A DNA stretch of 31,278 nt from Microcoleus asticus IPMA8 (GCF_013179805.1 NZ_SRRZ01000091.1:1-31278); one strand, 5' to 3'; numbered from the stretch's first letter, positions 1 to 8,451 are shown. Program-made: numbers and translations. Notes: a model not told the origin generated them from the sequence alone.

Positions 1-72
1 TGTATTTCTGTAAAGAATTTTTGCTACCGCTTTTAAGTGGGCTTTTAGCTGTTGTTGGTCTGAGGGTGTCAT
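1..72 (-). CDS. 5' part of an unidentified ORF cut by the window edge (possibly an ISKra4-type transposase start)
   Basis: Reading leftwards, an open frame runs off the window edge. From the ATG at 72 it gives MTPSDQQQLKAHLKAVAKIL and continues to the edge (24 residues visible). I chose this start because GAGG lies about 8 nt before it. An alternative in-frame ATG at 117 adds 15 residues (MKKLVKSSNKDEVKK) and begins one base after the stop of the ATPase gene upstream, which would suggest translational coupling, but its ribosome-binding site is weaker. The opening resembles the N-terminus of cyanobacterial proteins often annotated as ISKra4-family transposases. This is from memory and rests on only 24 residues, so the identity is weak; the existence of an open coding frame is better supported. 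Confidence 0.5.
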   Translation of the reverse strand, partial: MTPSDQQQLKAHLKAVAKILYRNT

Positions 73-118
73 TTTCTTTACCTCATCTTTATTTGACGAT
101 TTTACTAGCTTTTTCATT

Positions 119-1948
119 TTAACTCTTTTTTGACACATTCGCAAAAGTGAGATGCACCCTCCGTAAAGATTGTGTATTAATCAAATAATCGTTCCAATAA
201 GGATTGAGTTCATCCAAAGTATGGGAACCGCTGAATAGCAAAATCCAATTAGCGCGGTGCTGCAAAATGTAGCGCAAAAAGTTCAGGGGCGAGCGACTTC
301 CCGTATCTTTGACTACTTCTTCCAACCGCTCAAACTCGTCCATACAAAGCAAAAATCGCTTTCCGGGCGCAAATTTTTCAATTTGCACAAACCATTTTTG
401 GAGAGCCATAAACGGATCAATCTTTAGCGAGTCTCTGTCAATGGCGGGTAATTGCAAATTGCGGTTGCGCCGCGCCGCTTCCACGATTTCATCAGCGATA
501 AACTCGGCTAAACCCCTCAAGGTTGTTGCCGCGGCTGCACCCTGAAAGTCGATCGACAACGGCACTAATTCTGAGCCAACTTTTTGAGGTAAAAACTTGA
601 GGGCGGAGGTTTTTCCGGTGCGACGGCCTCCATACAGCAACAATACAGGTGGTTGAGAGGAACGAGCCAAAGACTCGATTTCTCGAAATACGTCCAAACG
701 CCCTTTGAAGCGACTGCTAGAATTTTCGGGGTTGAGGGCTGGCCCAGCGACATAAACTTGCGGGATTTCTGCTGAATCTAAAGCTGCTTCCTCTAGAGTT
801 TGTCGGGATGTTTCTAAGATATCCAGCCACCGCTGCACAATGTTGCCAAAGCTAGTTGTTAAATCTGGATTTTTGCCGAAAACCAGACTTTTTCGCAAAC
901 GATTGAGTTGAATCAAAGGTCTGGTCAGCATTTCAGATTTAAGGTAGGCAGAACTAGCATTTTCGGCAGCGCGGATATCTTGGCTGATTGCCAAAAATTC
1001 AGGTAGTACGGAACCGATTTCGGCTGGCGGTGGTGAGGGTATCCAGGCAAGTTGTTCGGTAATGGCAACAATATCTTCAGAGTTCTGACAGCGGTTGAGG
1101 GAATCAATGGCAATTCCCACCATTGCCTTTAATGCTACTTTCTGTTGGTTAGTTGAGTTAATGAGATAATTGATGGTTTGTTGGGCTGCGACTGGGTTTT
1201 GCTGATAAGCTTTGACGATAAACGAATCTATCAAAGGTATCGGTAAGTAAATAAGTTGGTCGAAGTACGGTGGCAGGCGCAGCAGCCATTTTGCCTCATC
1301 TCCCTCTGGCACGAACTGCCACAGGGCAAACATCCACAGTAATTCTGGAATCCAGAAATAAACCCGCAAAGTGCCGAGAATTATCGCCACACCCAACGCC
1401 ACACCCAACGCCACACCCAACGCCACACCCAACGCCACACCCAACGCCACTAAATAAAACGGAGATTGAAGTAAAGATTGTAGGGGGATGACTGGTAAAA
1501 TTGATCGGGTTAGTTCAGGTGCGAATACCAGACCAATAATCATCAAAAAGAAAATACTAATAACAATCCACAGAATTGGTCTCAACCACTTTTGCAAACT
1601 GGTATTATCGCCCCTTCCCACCCAGTTTCCCAGGAACCAGCCCATCAAAAAAAGACTGGTTCTAGACCAATAAAATGGTTGGAGTGTCAGCGAATAAATG
1701 ATGCTAACTAGCAGTACAGCGACTGGATGTACTGCTACTGTCAACCACCAAACTTGTCCCGCATACCGCCGCAACTTAGGATTACCCCTAAACTCCGTCC
1801 GTATCCTAAAAGGATTAGTATCAGATTTTAAATCGGGGTGAATTTCCCGCAGCCACTCCGCCAAAGTAAAAGGTTTAAAATAAATCCAGTAGAGAAGGCG
1901 AAGGCATTCACCTAGATAATTCCAATTCATATTTATCCTAACCATCAC
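119..1948 (-). CDS. membrane-anchored P-loop ATPase (AAA/STAND-like) with an ALGV-repeat transmembrane helix
   Basis: A 609-aa protein. The N-terminal third is hydrophobic, with likely membrane segments at about 66-90, 97-112, 121-143, 164-195 and 196-213. The fourth contains five perfect V-A-L-G units encoded by a 12-bp tandem repeat. A soluble helical region (about 230-400) follows, then a P-loop ATPase domain: Walker A GGRRTGKTS with Lys446, and Walker B FLLCMDEFERL with Asp537-Glu538. The catalytic Glu is present, so ATP hydrolysis is plausible. The domain looks like the small AAA_16/STAND-type ATPases common in cyanobacteria. Its start overlaps the end of the upstream ATPase gene by 11 bp, which implies co-transcription and coupling. 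Substrate and partners are unknown; a membrane-bound signalling or conflict role is only inference. Confidence 0.85.
   Translation of the reverse strand: MMVRINMNWNYLGECLRLLYWIYFKPFTLAEWLREIHPDLKSDTNPFRIRTEFRGNPKLRRYAGQVWWLTVAVHPVAVLLVSIIYSLTLQPFYWSRTSLFLMGWFLGNWVGRGDNTSLQKWLRPILWIVISIFFLMIIGLVFAPELTRSILPVIPLQSLLQSPFYLVALGVALGVALGVALGVALGVAIILGTLRVYFWIPELLWMFALWQFVPEGDEAKWLLRLPPYFDQLIYLPIPLIDSFIVKAYQQNPVAAQQTINYLINSTNQQKVALKAMVGIAIDSLNRCQNSEDIVAITEQLAWIPSPPPAEIGSVLPEFLAISQDIRAAENASSAYLKSEMLTRPLIQLNRLRKSLVFGKNPDLTTSFGNIVQRWLDILETSRQTLEEAALDSAEIPQVYVAGPALNPENSSSRFKGRLDVFREIESLARSSQPPVLLLYGGRRTGKTSALKFLPQKVGSELVPLSIDFQGAAAATTLRGLAEFIADEIVEAARRNRNLQLPAIDRDSLKIDPFMALQKWFVQIEKFAPGKRFLLCMDEFERLEEVVKDTGSRSPLNFLRYILQHRANWILLFSGSHTLDELNPYWNDYLINTQSLRRVHLTFANVSKKS
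1387..1446. repeat. 12-bp tandem repeat, five perfect copies, coding for Val-Ala-Leu-Gly units
   Basis: The unit CCACACCCAACG occurs five times head to tail with no mismatch. On the minus strand it encodes a four-residue period inside a transmembrane segment of the ATPase above. Copy number can change without breaking the frame. Confidence 0.95.
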
Positions 1949-3071
1949 ACCACTTGCCTAACACCGGACTCAAACTGCCACACAAAAAATTTTTTAACAA
2001 ATCAAAAAAGTAATTTTCAGGAACAATACGGGCGACACACATAATCGCCACAATTATCAAACTAAGACCCATTAGCCAAGTAAAAATATCATCCAATTTC
2101 AGCCCGAAACGTTTAGTTAAATTGCCAGCCCAAATTGGCACATCCCAGCCTAACCAGCGCAACCACTGGCCCAACTTCTGAGGGCGCTTTGGTCGAGTTT
2201 GCAATTGTATAACTGCCCTAACTTGGGATTGAAAATTCTGCTTTGCCCACTTCACACTTTTACGATGTTGTTGCGCTTCCCAGAGATATTTCCCGGCTAA
2301 TTGCAAAAGCACAGGATGCCCTTGTCCCCACTCCAAAGCTAGGCGCTGATTTGTTTCAGTTAAAGCTGGTATAGCCCCTGCTATTGTTCCTTTAGGCAAC
2401 TGAACCAATTTTTGAGCTTCGGCTTCTGAAAACTTTTCCAATGACCACACTGAACCGACGTTGAAAAAAGAAGAGGTCAGTTTATATTTTGTGCGGTAGG
2501 AATCAAGAGTTTCTAGAGAGGCTAATACCAACATCAGGGCGCTATTGTTGATTAAGGAGTGAAGATTGTCATAAAATCCTTCATCAAATTTTTCGCGATA
2601 ACTATCCTGAAACAGCGCTTCAAATTTATCTATACATAAGACGGGTAATATTTTCTCTGCCTCACAAAGTCTAATGGCTTTAGCAAAGGTACTGCGCTCC
2701 CAATTTGCAGCTTGAAACGCTGTAACTAAACTTGGCTTGGCTTTAATAACTGGCACTTCGCTCAACTTTTGAGCAACTGCTTGATAGAAAGTATTTTCTT
2801 CTTGGCATTCACCATCTTGAAATGATAAATAAATGACAGCGTAAGGGCTGGAAGCGTATTGACGATGATTGCGACAATTTTGATAAAAACGCCAAAGTAG
2901 GGATGACTTGCCAATTTTATGTGGCCCCACAATATTAATGCTGGTTGGCTGTGGGCCTGTCATCTGAGATTGAATAAATTTTAGTTCGTCTTTGCGCCCC
3001 ACAAAGCAATCGGGCTTTTTCAGCATAGAGGGTGCAGAAAACGGACAGGGAGATGGCGAAGGGGGAGCCAT
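1938..3071 (-). CDS. P-loop ATPase with C-terminal membrane anchor
   Basis: A 377-aa protein. After a low-complexity Pro/Ser N-terminus it has CFVGRKDELKFI (about 22-33), the lead-in typical of ORC/STAND-type ATPases. Walker A is GPHKIGKSS with Lys55. The Walker B strand ILPVLCIDKFEALF has Asp148, but Lys149 stands where many relatives have the catalytic Glu, so hydrolysis may be weak or use Glu151. A single hydrophobic segment near residues 330-350 suggests a C-terminal anchor. It overlaps the next ATPase gene by 11 bp, so the two probably act together. The start is uncertain: no clear ribosome-binding site precedes the ATG at 3071, and Met16 (3026) just before the conserved part is an alternative. 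Function is unknown. Confidence 0.8.
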   Translation of the reverse strand: MAPPSPSPCPFSAPSMLKKPDCFVGRKDELKFIQSQMTGPQPTSINIVGPHKIGKSSLLWRFYQNCRNHRQYASSPYAVIYLSFQDGECQEENTFYQAVAQKLSEVPVIKAKPSLVTAFQAANWERSTFAKAIRLCEAEKILPVLCIDKFEALFQDSYREKFDEGFYDNLHSLINNSALMLVLASLETLDSYRTKYKLTSSFFNVGSVWSLEKFSEAEAQKLVQLPKGTIAGAIPALTETNQRLALEWGQGHPVLLQLAGKYLWEAQQHRKSVKWAKQNFQSQVRAVIQLQTRPKRPQKLGQWLRWLGWDVPIWAGNLTKRFGLKLDDIFTWLMGLSLIIVAIMCVARIVPENYFFDLLKNFLCGSLSPVLGKWCDG

Positions 3072-3115
3072 AGAGTTATTTGACTAGAGGAGAAGCGGAC
3101 TCGTATATTTATGAT

Positions 3116-3126
3116 ACATTATAATG
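3116..3126 (-). promoter_or_regulatory. possible -10 element for the ATPase pair
   Basis: On the minus strand the sequence reads GCATTATAATG, containing a perfect TATAAT about 45 nt before the ATG at 3071. No convincing -35 box is seen, and TATAAT also reads well on the other strand because the site is nearly symmetric. Weak call. Confidence 0.3.
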
Positions 3127-3142
3127 CTGTAAAACATGGCTC

Positions 3143-3186
3143 AGTCCGCCAGTCCGATAGGGAATTCCCTGTCGGACTGGCGGGCT
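3143..3186. terminator. 44-nt near-perfect palindrome between dapL and the ATPase pair, possible terminator
   Basis: The 22-nt arms pair along their full length with only two G-U type differences; the centre is GGAA/TTCC with no loop. It lies 24 bp past the dapL stop, so it could end dapL transcription. The T-tract after the stem is poor on both strands, so a mobile palindromic repeat is an alternative. Confidence 0.55.
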
Positions 3187-3209
3187 TTCCGTTTAAGCAG
3201 GAGAGGAAA

Positions 3210-4448
3210 TTAAACCTTAAACTTCTCCACAATCCGTCTCATCGCCTCCTCCACATTCTCCCGACTATTAAACGCCGAAATGCGGAAATAGCCCTCACCC
3301 GCCGCACCAAAACCAGAACCAGGAGTTCCCACCACATTGCAAGTTTCCAGCAACTTCTGAAAGAAATCCCAACTCGACAAACCGTGAGGCGTTTTCACCC
3401 ATACATAAGGTGCATTTTCGCCACCAAAAACCTCGATTCCCGCCGCTGTCAATTTCTCGCGAATAATCGCAGCATTTTCCATGTAAAAATTGACTAATGC
3501 CTGAATTTGTGCCTTACCAGCCTCAGAATAAACCGCCTCAGCACCGCGCTGCACGATGTAAGAAACTCCGTTAAACTTAGTAGATTGGCGGCGGTTCCAC
3601 AGCTTCCAAATTTCGACATCGGAACCATCTGCTGCTTTTCCAGTCAAAGTCTTCGGTACAACTGTCAGCGCACAGCGAGTACCCGTAAAACCAGCATTCT
3701 TTGAAAAAGAACGAAATTCGATCGCACAATCCCGCGCCCCTTCAATTTCGTAGATAGAATGCGGCAAACTCGGATCCGTAATATAGGCTTCGTAGGCCGC
3801 ATCGAAGAAAATAATCGAACCGTTAGCTTTAGCATAATTTACCCAACCTTGCAAGTGTTCCTTCGTTGCAGTTGCCCCCGTCGGATTATTCGGGAAACAC
3901 AAGTAAATTAAATCGACTTTTTTGTCAGTGGGAATTTCCGCAGTAAAATTGTTTCCCGCTGTAATTGGCAGGTAAACTAAGCCGCCGTATTCGCCATTTT
4001 CGTTCGCATCTCCCGTGTGCCCAGCCATCACGTTAGTGTCTACATACACCGGATAAACTGGATCGGTAACTGCGATCGTGTTATTGTTGCCAAAGATATC
4101 GAGAATATTGCCGCAATCGCATTTAGAACCATCAGAAATAAAGATTTCCGAAGCATCAACATCGCATCCCCGCGACTTGAAATCGTGCTCGGCAATTTTC
4201 TCCCGCAGCCACTCATAACCTTGTTCCGGGCCGTATCCTTTAAAGGTATCCCGCGAGCCCATGTCTTCCACCGCCTTTACCATCGCCTCCCGACAAGCAG
4301 CCGGTAGCGGTTCAGTCACGTCGCCAATCCCCAGCCGGATGATGGGCGCTTCGGGATTCGCCTCTGCAAAGGCTTTCACCCTGCGCCCAATTTCGGGAAA
4401 CAGGTAGCCGGCTTTGAGTTTGAGGTAGTTGTCGTTGATAGTTGCCAT
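3210..4448 (-). CDS. dapL: LL-diaminopimelate aminotransferase
   Basis: A PLP-dependent fold-type I aminotransferase that converts tetrahydrodipicolinate to LL-diaminopimelate in one step, for lysine and peptidoglycan synthesis. This is the DapL route used by cyanobacteria and plants. With the start at 4448 (MATINDNYLKLKAGYLFPEI) the protein is 412 aa, the usual family length. An upstream in-frame ATG at 4502 would add 18 unconserved residues and is rejected. Visible family features are IRLGIGDVTEPLP near residue 37, the cofactor-binding region FPNNPTGA (about 185-192), FFDAAYEAYI (about 214-223) and the lysine that binds PLP in FRSFSKNAGFTGTR (Lys250). It appears monocistronic, with a large hairpin just past its stop. 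Identification is firm. Confidence 0.97.
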   Translation of the reverse strand: MATINDNYLKLKAGYLFPEIGRRVKAFAEANPEAPIIRLGIGDVTEPLPAACREAMVKAVEDMGSRDTFKGYGPEQGYEWLREKIAEHDFKSRGCDVDASEIFISDGSKCDCGNILDIFGNNNTIAVTDPVYPVYVDTNVMAGHTGDANENGEYGGLVYLPITAGNNFTAEIPTDKKVDLIYLCFPNNPTGATATKEHLQGWVNYAKANGSIIFFDAAYEAYITDPSLPHSIYEIEGARDCAIEFRSFSKNAGFTGTRCALTVVPKTLTGKAADGSDVEIWKLWNRRQSTKFNGVSYIVQRGAEAVYSEAGKAQIQALVNFYMENAAIIREKLTAAGIEVFGGENAPYVWVKTPHGLSSWDFFQKLLETCNVVGTPGSGFGAAGEGYFRISAFNSRENVEEAMRRIVEKFKV

Positions 4449-4711
4449 AGTTCGATCGCTACAAATGTCGTAGAATAGCTTACTCCCAATTGTCTCTCTC
4501 AAGCAGCAGCAAGTTCGGCAACCAGCAATGTACGGGATTTAACGGATGTGACGGATAGATGTTCAGGGAAGAGAAAGATTTTCCCGACTCGGACACTCAA
4601 ACACTCCGCCAATCCGCCATTACAGGCAATCTGCGCAGTTGCTCACCAGCCATTGACCAAAAAATCAAATCAGCTTGTATAATCAGAATAGTATGCAGCG
4701 CAGAAACAATT

Positions 4712-5803
4712 ATGGACGAGATCGAGTACGCCAAACTCTATCAAGAACTGGCGGCAATTCTGAATGAGTTTAATTTGGGTTGGGTGGTTCAACAAGTAGC
4801 GGATACTGTAGAGATAGGCAAAGTAATTGAAGAGCGATCGCTCAAACGAAAAACACCCCTGCTCAAGATAGAAGATTATACCGCAAAAGAACAACTTTTG
4901 CTATTAATTGATGCTGTCGAACAAGCGACGGTTAACACTTCCGAAATGGAAGACGAAATTGCTTATTTCTTGAAAGTAGAATCAGAAACCTCTCCCCTCG
5001 GCACAAAAATTACCTTTGCCAATTCAGGTGCCGAAACTGCCAAAACAATCGAGTTTACTTCCAGCGTCACAGCCCCCCGTCACAAACAGGCGATCGCCCT
5101 CAAGCACTTGCTGGAAAAACTGCCCTCCGGGCCCAGCAACTACGCCATCAATTCCGAGATTAAAAGCAAATTAAAAAGCTCGATCGATCCTGATTTTAAC
5201 ACAGCGGCAGAACAATCCAGAATTTTTGATACTTACCTCTTCACCATTCTGCTAAAAGCTGTTGCTAATGAAGGCGGTACTATTTATTACAACAATGTTT
5301 TAGACGACGAAACACCGAAATATTTAACATTTAGAAAAACAGCGGGAAAAATCCACGGAAGTGCACATCCATACACTCATGCTGTGGTGGAATTTCCCGA
5401 CAAACCAGCCCTGGAAGTTCACCTAGGAGTAAAAGTCCAAGGTAGAGCCGGAGTTCTGCACAACTGCAACGTGTTAATTTTGTACCAAAAAGAAGCAAAT
5501 ATCTGCCGCTTGCTCAACCGCGAACCCCGGCACTCGCAGGTAATTTTAGCAGTAAAATCCGAACACAGCACCTCGGAACTAAAACTAGAAATGGCTGGTG
5601 CTTTTATCGGCTTAGCGTCAGACATTCGCTACGAAGGCGGCAGCTATTTCATTTCTAACAGTTACTCCCAACCCATAGCGAAACTGCTAACTACTGCTCG
5701 CAAAAAATGGGAACTCAACATTTTTCCTAGAGCCACAAACGATGTCCACCGACTGATGTACTCGTTTCAAACTATCTTTAAAGACTTTAAGGCCAGAAAC
5801 TGA
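4712..5803 (+). CDS. uncharacterised cyanobacterial protein, possible degenerate nuclease fold
   Basis: I do not recognise this protein with confidence. The start at 4712 (MDEIEYAKLYQELAAILNEF) gives 363 aa. The frame is open back to 4559, but the upstream part looks like translated intergenic DNA. The N-terminal 90 residues are helical and acidic. The C-terminal half has alternating strands and helices: LEVHLGVKVQG (about 234-244), VLHNCNVLILY (about 248-258), VILAVKSEH (about 277-285), then LKLEMAGAFIGLASDI. The order is reminiscent of PD-(D/E)xK nuclease-like proteins with an HECD...ECK core, but here Asn253 stands where an acidic residue would be needed and no clean E-x-K is seen. It may therefore be an inactive relative or something unrelated. 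No operon partner; dapL is divergent. Confidence 0.8.
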   Translation: MDEIEYAKLYQELAAILNEFNLGWVVQQVADTVEIGKVIEERSLKRKTPLLKIEDYTAKEQLLLLIDAVEQATVNTSEMEDEIAYFLKVESETSPLGTKITFANSGAETAKTIEFTSSVTAPRHKQAIALKHLLEKLPSGPSNYAINSEIKSKLKSSIDPDFNTAAEQSRIFDTYLFTILLKAVANEGGTIYYNNVLDDETPKYLTFRKTAGKIHGSAHPYTHAVVEFPDKPALEVHLGVKVQGRAGVLHNCNVLILYQKEANICRLLNREPRHSQVILAVKSEHSTSELKLEMAGAFIGLASDIRYEGGSYFISNSYSQPIAKLLTTARKKWELNIFPRATNDVHRLMYSFQTIFKDFKARN

Positions 5804-5953
5804 TTCAGTTAATACCATTTCACAAAAGTCTTGACACATTTTTTGTGTTGGGTTTCCTTACACGGACTTATATCAAATCCGGTAGCATCGTTCTGGTAAA
5901 GTCTCCTTCAATCTGCCACCAAATATAAACACAATTTTCGGTTTTTCGGCTCA

Positions 5954-5995
5954 CAGTCAACAGTCAACAGTCAACAGCCAACAGTCAACAGTCAA
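5954..5995. repeat. heptamer tandem repeat (CAGTCAA x6)
   Basis: Six head-to-tail 7-bp units CAGTCAA, one of them reading CAGCCAA. These are short tandemly repeated repetitive (STRR) sequences of the kind known from filamentous cyanobacteria. It lies about 100 bp before the DUF3352 gene. Otherwise the 5804-6095 spacer shows nothing I can call. Confidence 0.9.
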
Positions 5996-6095
5996 CTTTC
6001 CTAGATTTGCCCGGTTAAGTGTATCTGCTAATGTATCTGTTACATGAGCCAAGAAAATAATCTATCATGTTGCGAGCACCAGAACCTTACGAATA

Positions 6096-7865
6096 ATGTT
6101 TAAGAAAGATAAATCTTCCCTGCTGTTTACGATCGGAGCCGCCACACTTCTGATCGGTTTAGGCTTTGTCACCTACTACCTCGTCCTCTCCCGTGGCCCC
6201 GCCAAAGATTTGCCGGCGGGGGCAACCGTTGTCCCGCAAGATACAATGATGGCGCTATCCATCAGCACCGATGAATCGCAGTGGAATAGACTGCGAGAGT
6301 TTGGCACGCCGGAGTCAAAAGCTTCGTTTGAAAGGTTTTTAAGCGAAATGCGCGATCGCCTCCTCACAAGCAACGGCTACGCCTACCAGGAAGACATTCA
6401 ACCCTGGGTGGGTAACACAGCAATGGTAGCCTTTCTCCGCAACAAAATAGCTATACCAGCCCCCCCGCCAGCACCCAACGCGCCCCCATCTCCGCCAATT
6501 CAACAGTCAGTGGCAATTATCCTGCCAATTGCCAACCCGATCAAAGCCAAAGAATTATTAACAAAACCCAGGCCTCTCAGCCAAGGAAAAATAGTTGAGC
6601 GTAATTATAAAGGCGTCCAAGTCACAGAAACTCAAGGCGTACCCGATCGCAATTTCTCAGTCGCGGTACTCGGCACAAGCTATCTAGCAGTCACCACAGA
6701 TTCTAGCGCTACAGACAGAATAATCGACACCTACAAAGGCGAACCTTCCCTAGCAAAAACCCCTGGCTATGCAGACGCCATAGACAAAATAAAAAGTCCG
6801 GGCGCCTTCGGTCAAATCTACGTCAATATGCCCGTTGCCGCCGCCTATGCCGCCGCCAACTCAGTTCGCGAAATTTCGCCAGAAAACCTCGAAAAACTGC
6901 AACAAAATCAGGGATTTTCCACCACAGCGACGCTGGATGCAGAAGGAATTGCCTTCAAATCAGTCTCTTGGCTAAAACCAGATTCTACCAGAAGGATAGC
7001 AGTAGAAAACAATGCTCTAAAAATGGTTAATCGCCTGCCAAGCAATACAATAATGATGGTATCCGGCGGCAACTTGCAGCGTTTGTGGCAAGACTATGTA
7101 TTGGGAGCCGAGGCAAACCCGGTTTCCCCGATTAATCCCCAAGTTTTGCGCACAGGTTTAAAATCCACTACGGGCCTGGATTTAGATAAAGACTTGATGA
7201 ACTGGATGGGGGGAGAATTTTCTCTATCATTAATACCAGCCCCCGCACAGAATCCCAAAGACAAATTTGCTGCCGGATTTGTATTTATGGTGGAAACAAA
7301 CAACCGGGGCGCTGCCGACAAATCCCTGAAACAGCTTGATGAAACGATGAAAACTAAAGGGTTTAGAGTTGAGGAAATTCAAGTCGGCGGCAAACCTGCG
7401 ACAAAATGGACATCGCCGTTTGGAGGGATTACGGTAACTCGCGGCTGGATGAACGATGTAGCGTTTATGACAGTAGGAGCTCCAGTGGTTGATGCGATCG
7501 TTCCGGCACCAAAAAGTCCGCTTTTAAGCAGCGAACTGTTCCAGAAAACAGTACGATCGGAACTTAAACCCCACAACGGCAATTTCTTCATCGACACCGA
7601 GAGTGCGTTTAACCCTAAAAACCTAGCTTTGCCGGAGTTTCCTCCCAACCAAAAAATGTGGATAGACGCCACGCGGTCGATCGGCGTTACAGCCGCCGTC
7701 ATTGGCGATCGTACCACCCGTTACGACGCTTTTGTCGGCCTCAAAAAATCCACCCAATCCACTCCTCCTGCAAATCCTTCACGGAGTCTTGCTTCACCGC
7801 GCCCTGCTTCACCGAGCCCTGCTTCACCAAGTCCCTTGCCCACCGTCCAAACTTCTCCCAACTAA
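6096..7865 (+). CDS. DUF3352 domain protein, membrane-anchored
   Basis: A 589-aa protein matching the cyanobacterial DUF3352 family as I remember it. It has one N-terminal membrane helix (about 10-32, LLFTIGAATLLIGLGFVTYYLVL), then DLPAGATVVPQDTMMALSIS, which opens the domain. The rest (to about 550) is extracytoplasmic, with repeated blocks such as VAVLGTSYLAVTTD and NDVAFMTVGAPVVDAIV that look like two related halves. The tail (about 555-589) is rich in Pro-Ser-Ala with near-repeats of ASPSP, likely a flexible or wall-spanning segment. The function of the family is unknown. The ribosome-binding site is weak. It stands alone, with the next gene 842 bp away. Confidence 0.85.
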   Translation: MFKKDKSSLLFTIGAATLLIGLGFVTYYLVLSRGPAKDLPAGATVVPQDTMMALSISTDESQWNRLREFGTPESKASFERFLSEMRDRLLTSNGYAYQEDIQPWVGNTAMVAFLRNKIAIPAPPPAPNAPPSPPIQQSVAIILPIANPIKAKELLTKPRPLSQGKIVERNYKGVQVTETQGVPDRNFSVAVLGTSYLAVTTDSSATDRIIDTYKGEPSLAKTPGYADAIDKIKSPGAFGQIYVNMPVAAAYAAANSVREISPENLEKLQQNQGFSTTATLDAEGIAFKSVSWLKPDSTRRIAVENNALKMVNRLPSNTIMMVSGGNLQRLWQDYVLGAEANPVSPINPQVLRTGLKSTTGLDLDKDLMNWMGGEFSLSLIPAPAQNPKDKFAAGFVFMVETNNRGAADKSLKQLDETMKTKGFRVEEIQVGGKPATKWTSPFGGITVTRGWMNDVAFMTVGAPVVDAIVPAPKSPLLSSELFQKTVRSELKPHNGNFFIDTESAFNPKNLALPEFPPNQKMWIDATRSIGVTAAVIGDRTTRYDAFVGLKKSTQSTPPANPSRSLASPRPASPSPASPSPLPTVQTSPN

Positions 7866-7996
7866 CTCTTAAATAGTTCAACAAATCCGCCTGGAGAGCC
7901 CATTAAACAGCAACAGGGCAACAAATTAAAACCGAAAGGCAGCCGCCAGAAGCAAGAAGTAACAAGCAAGAACAAGACTTACGCATACGCACTAAA

Positions 7997-8063
7997 GAAA
8001 CCGGGTTTTTTTATCGTTTCTGTGTGCTGCAACGAATTATTTTCGTTAAAAAACCCGGTTTCT
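7997..8063. repeat. inverted repeat, GAAACCGGGTTTTTT / AAAAAACCCGGTTTC
   Basis: The left arm at 7997-8013 and the right arm at 8046-8063 are perfect complements over about 15 bp, around a 33-nt spacer. It is followed by GCGTCCAGGAA. Such GAAACCCGGTTTC palindromes are frequent in Oscillatoriales intergenic DNA (from memory). Confidence 0.85.
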
Positions 8064-8093
8064 ATGCAACCCTGCGTCCAGGAATACCAAAGC

Positions 8094-8153
8094 AACCGAG
8101 TTTTTTAAGCCTTGGACTGCAACTAAGTGTTTTCGTTAAAAAACTCGGTTTCT
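8094..8153. repeat. second inverted repeat of the same family, with compensated base change
   Basis: The left arm AACCGAGTTTTTTAA (8094-8108) pairs with TTAAAAAACTCGGTT (8136-8150). The right arm starts exactly 90 bp after the right arm of the previous copy, with a matching CTGCAACNAA...TTTTCG lead-in. Where the first copy has GGG/CCC this one has GAG/CTC, so pairing is kept. Confidence 0.85.
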
Positions 8154-8252
8154 ACGTCCAGGAATGAAGAAGCAATCCACGGTTTCTGACGCACCCTACA
8201 CTTTCTGTACCCGTTGCGTCCAGGACTTCTTATTTCTTTCATAACCGTAATT

Positions 8253-8280
8253 GTCGGCAATTGTAGAGCCGGCTTTTTTT
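8253..8280 (+). terminator. possible Rho-independent terminator
   Basis: GTCGGC pairs with GCCGGC (one G-U pair) around a 9-nt loop, followed by a run of seven T. It is about 390 bp past the DUF3352 stop, so what it would terminate is unclear. Confidence 0.4.
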
Positions 8281-8389
8281 GTTTTTTATCAAAGGAAAGG
8301 AAAGATTTTTTTCCGGTATTTTTCCCGGTCAGTCCTGGGCGCAAAAACAGATTTTTTTTAACCGCCATACTTCGTTCACACTCTCACTA

Positions 8390-8451
8390 ATATAAAAAAA
8401 ACTGGTTTCTCGGCGTCGGAGTACGTCTAGGAAAGCCAGTTTTTTTTATAT
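8390..8451. repeat. perfect 16-bp inverted repeat with 30-nt spacer
   Basis: ATATAAAAAAAACTGG at 8390-8405 is the exact complement of CCAGTTTTTTTTATAT at 8436-8451. The spacer has the GTCTAGGAAA motif that resembles the CGTCCAGGAA beside the other palindromes. The A and T runs could make it a bidirectional terminator. Confidence 0.9.

Noticed and set aside
4449..4502. Longer N-terminus of DapL
   Set aside because: The extra 18 residues are unlike the family, and Met at 4448 gives the normal 412-aa length.
5954..5995. CRISPR array
   Set aside because: The 7-bp units are contiguous with no spacers, so this is a simple tandem repeat.
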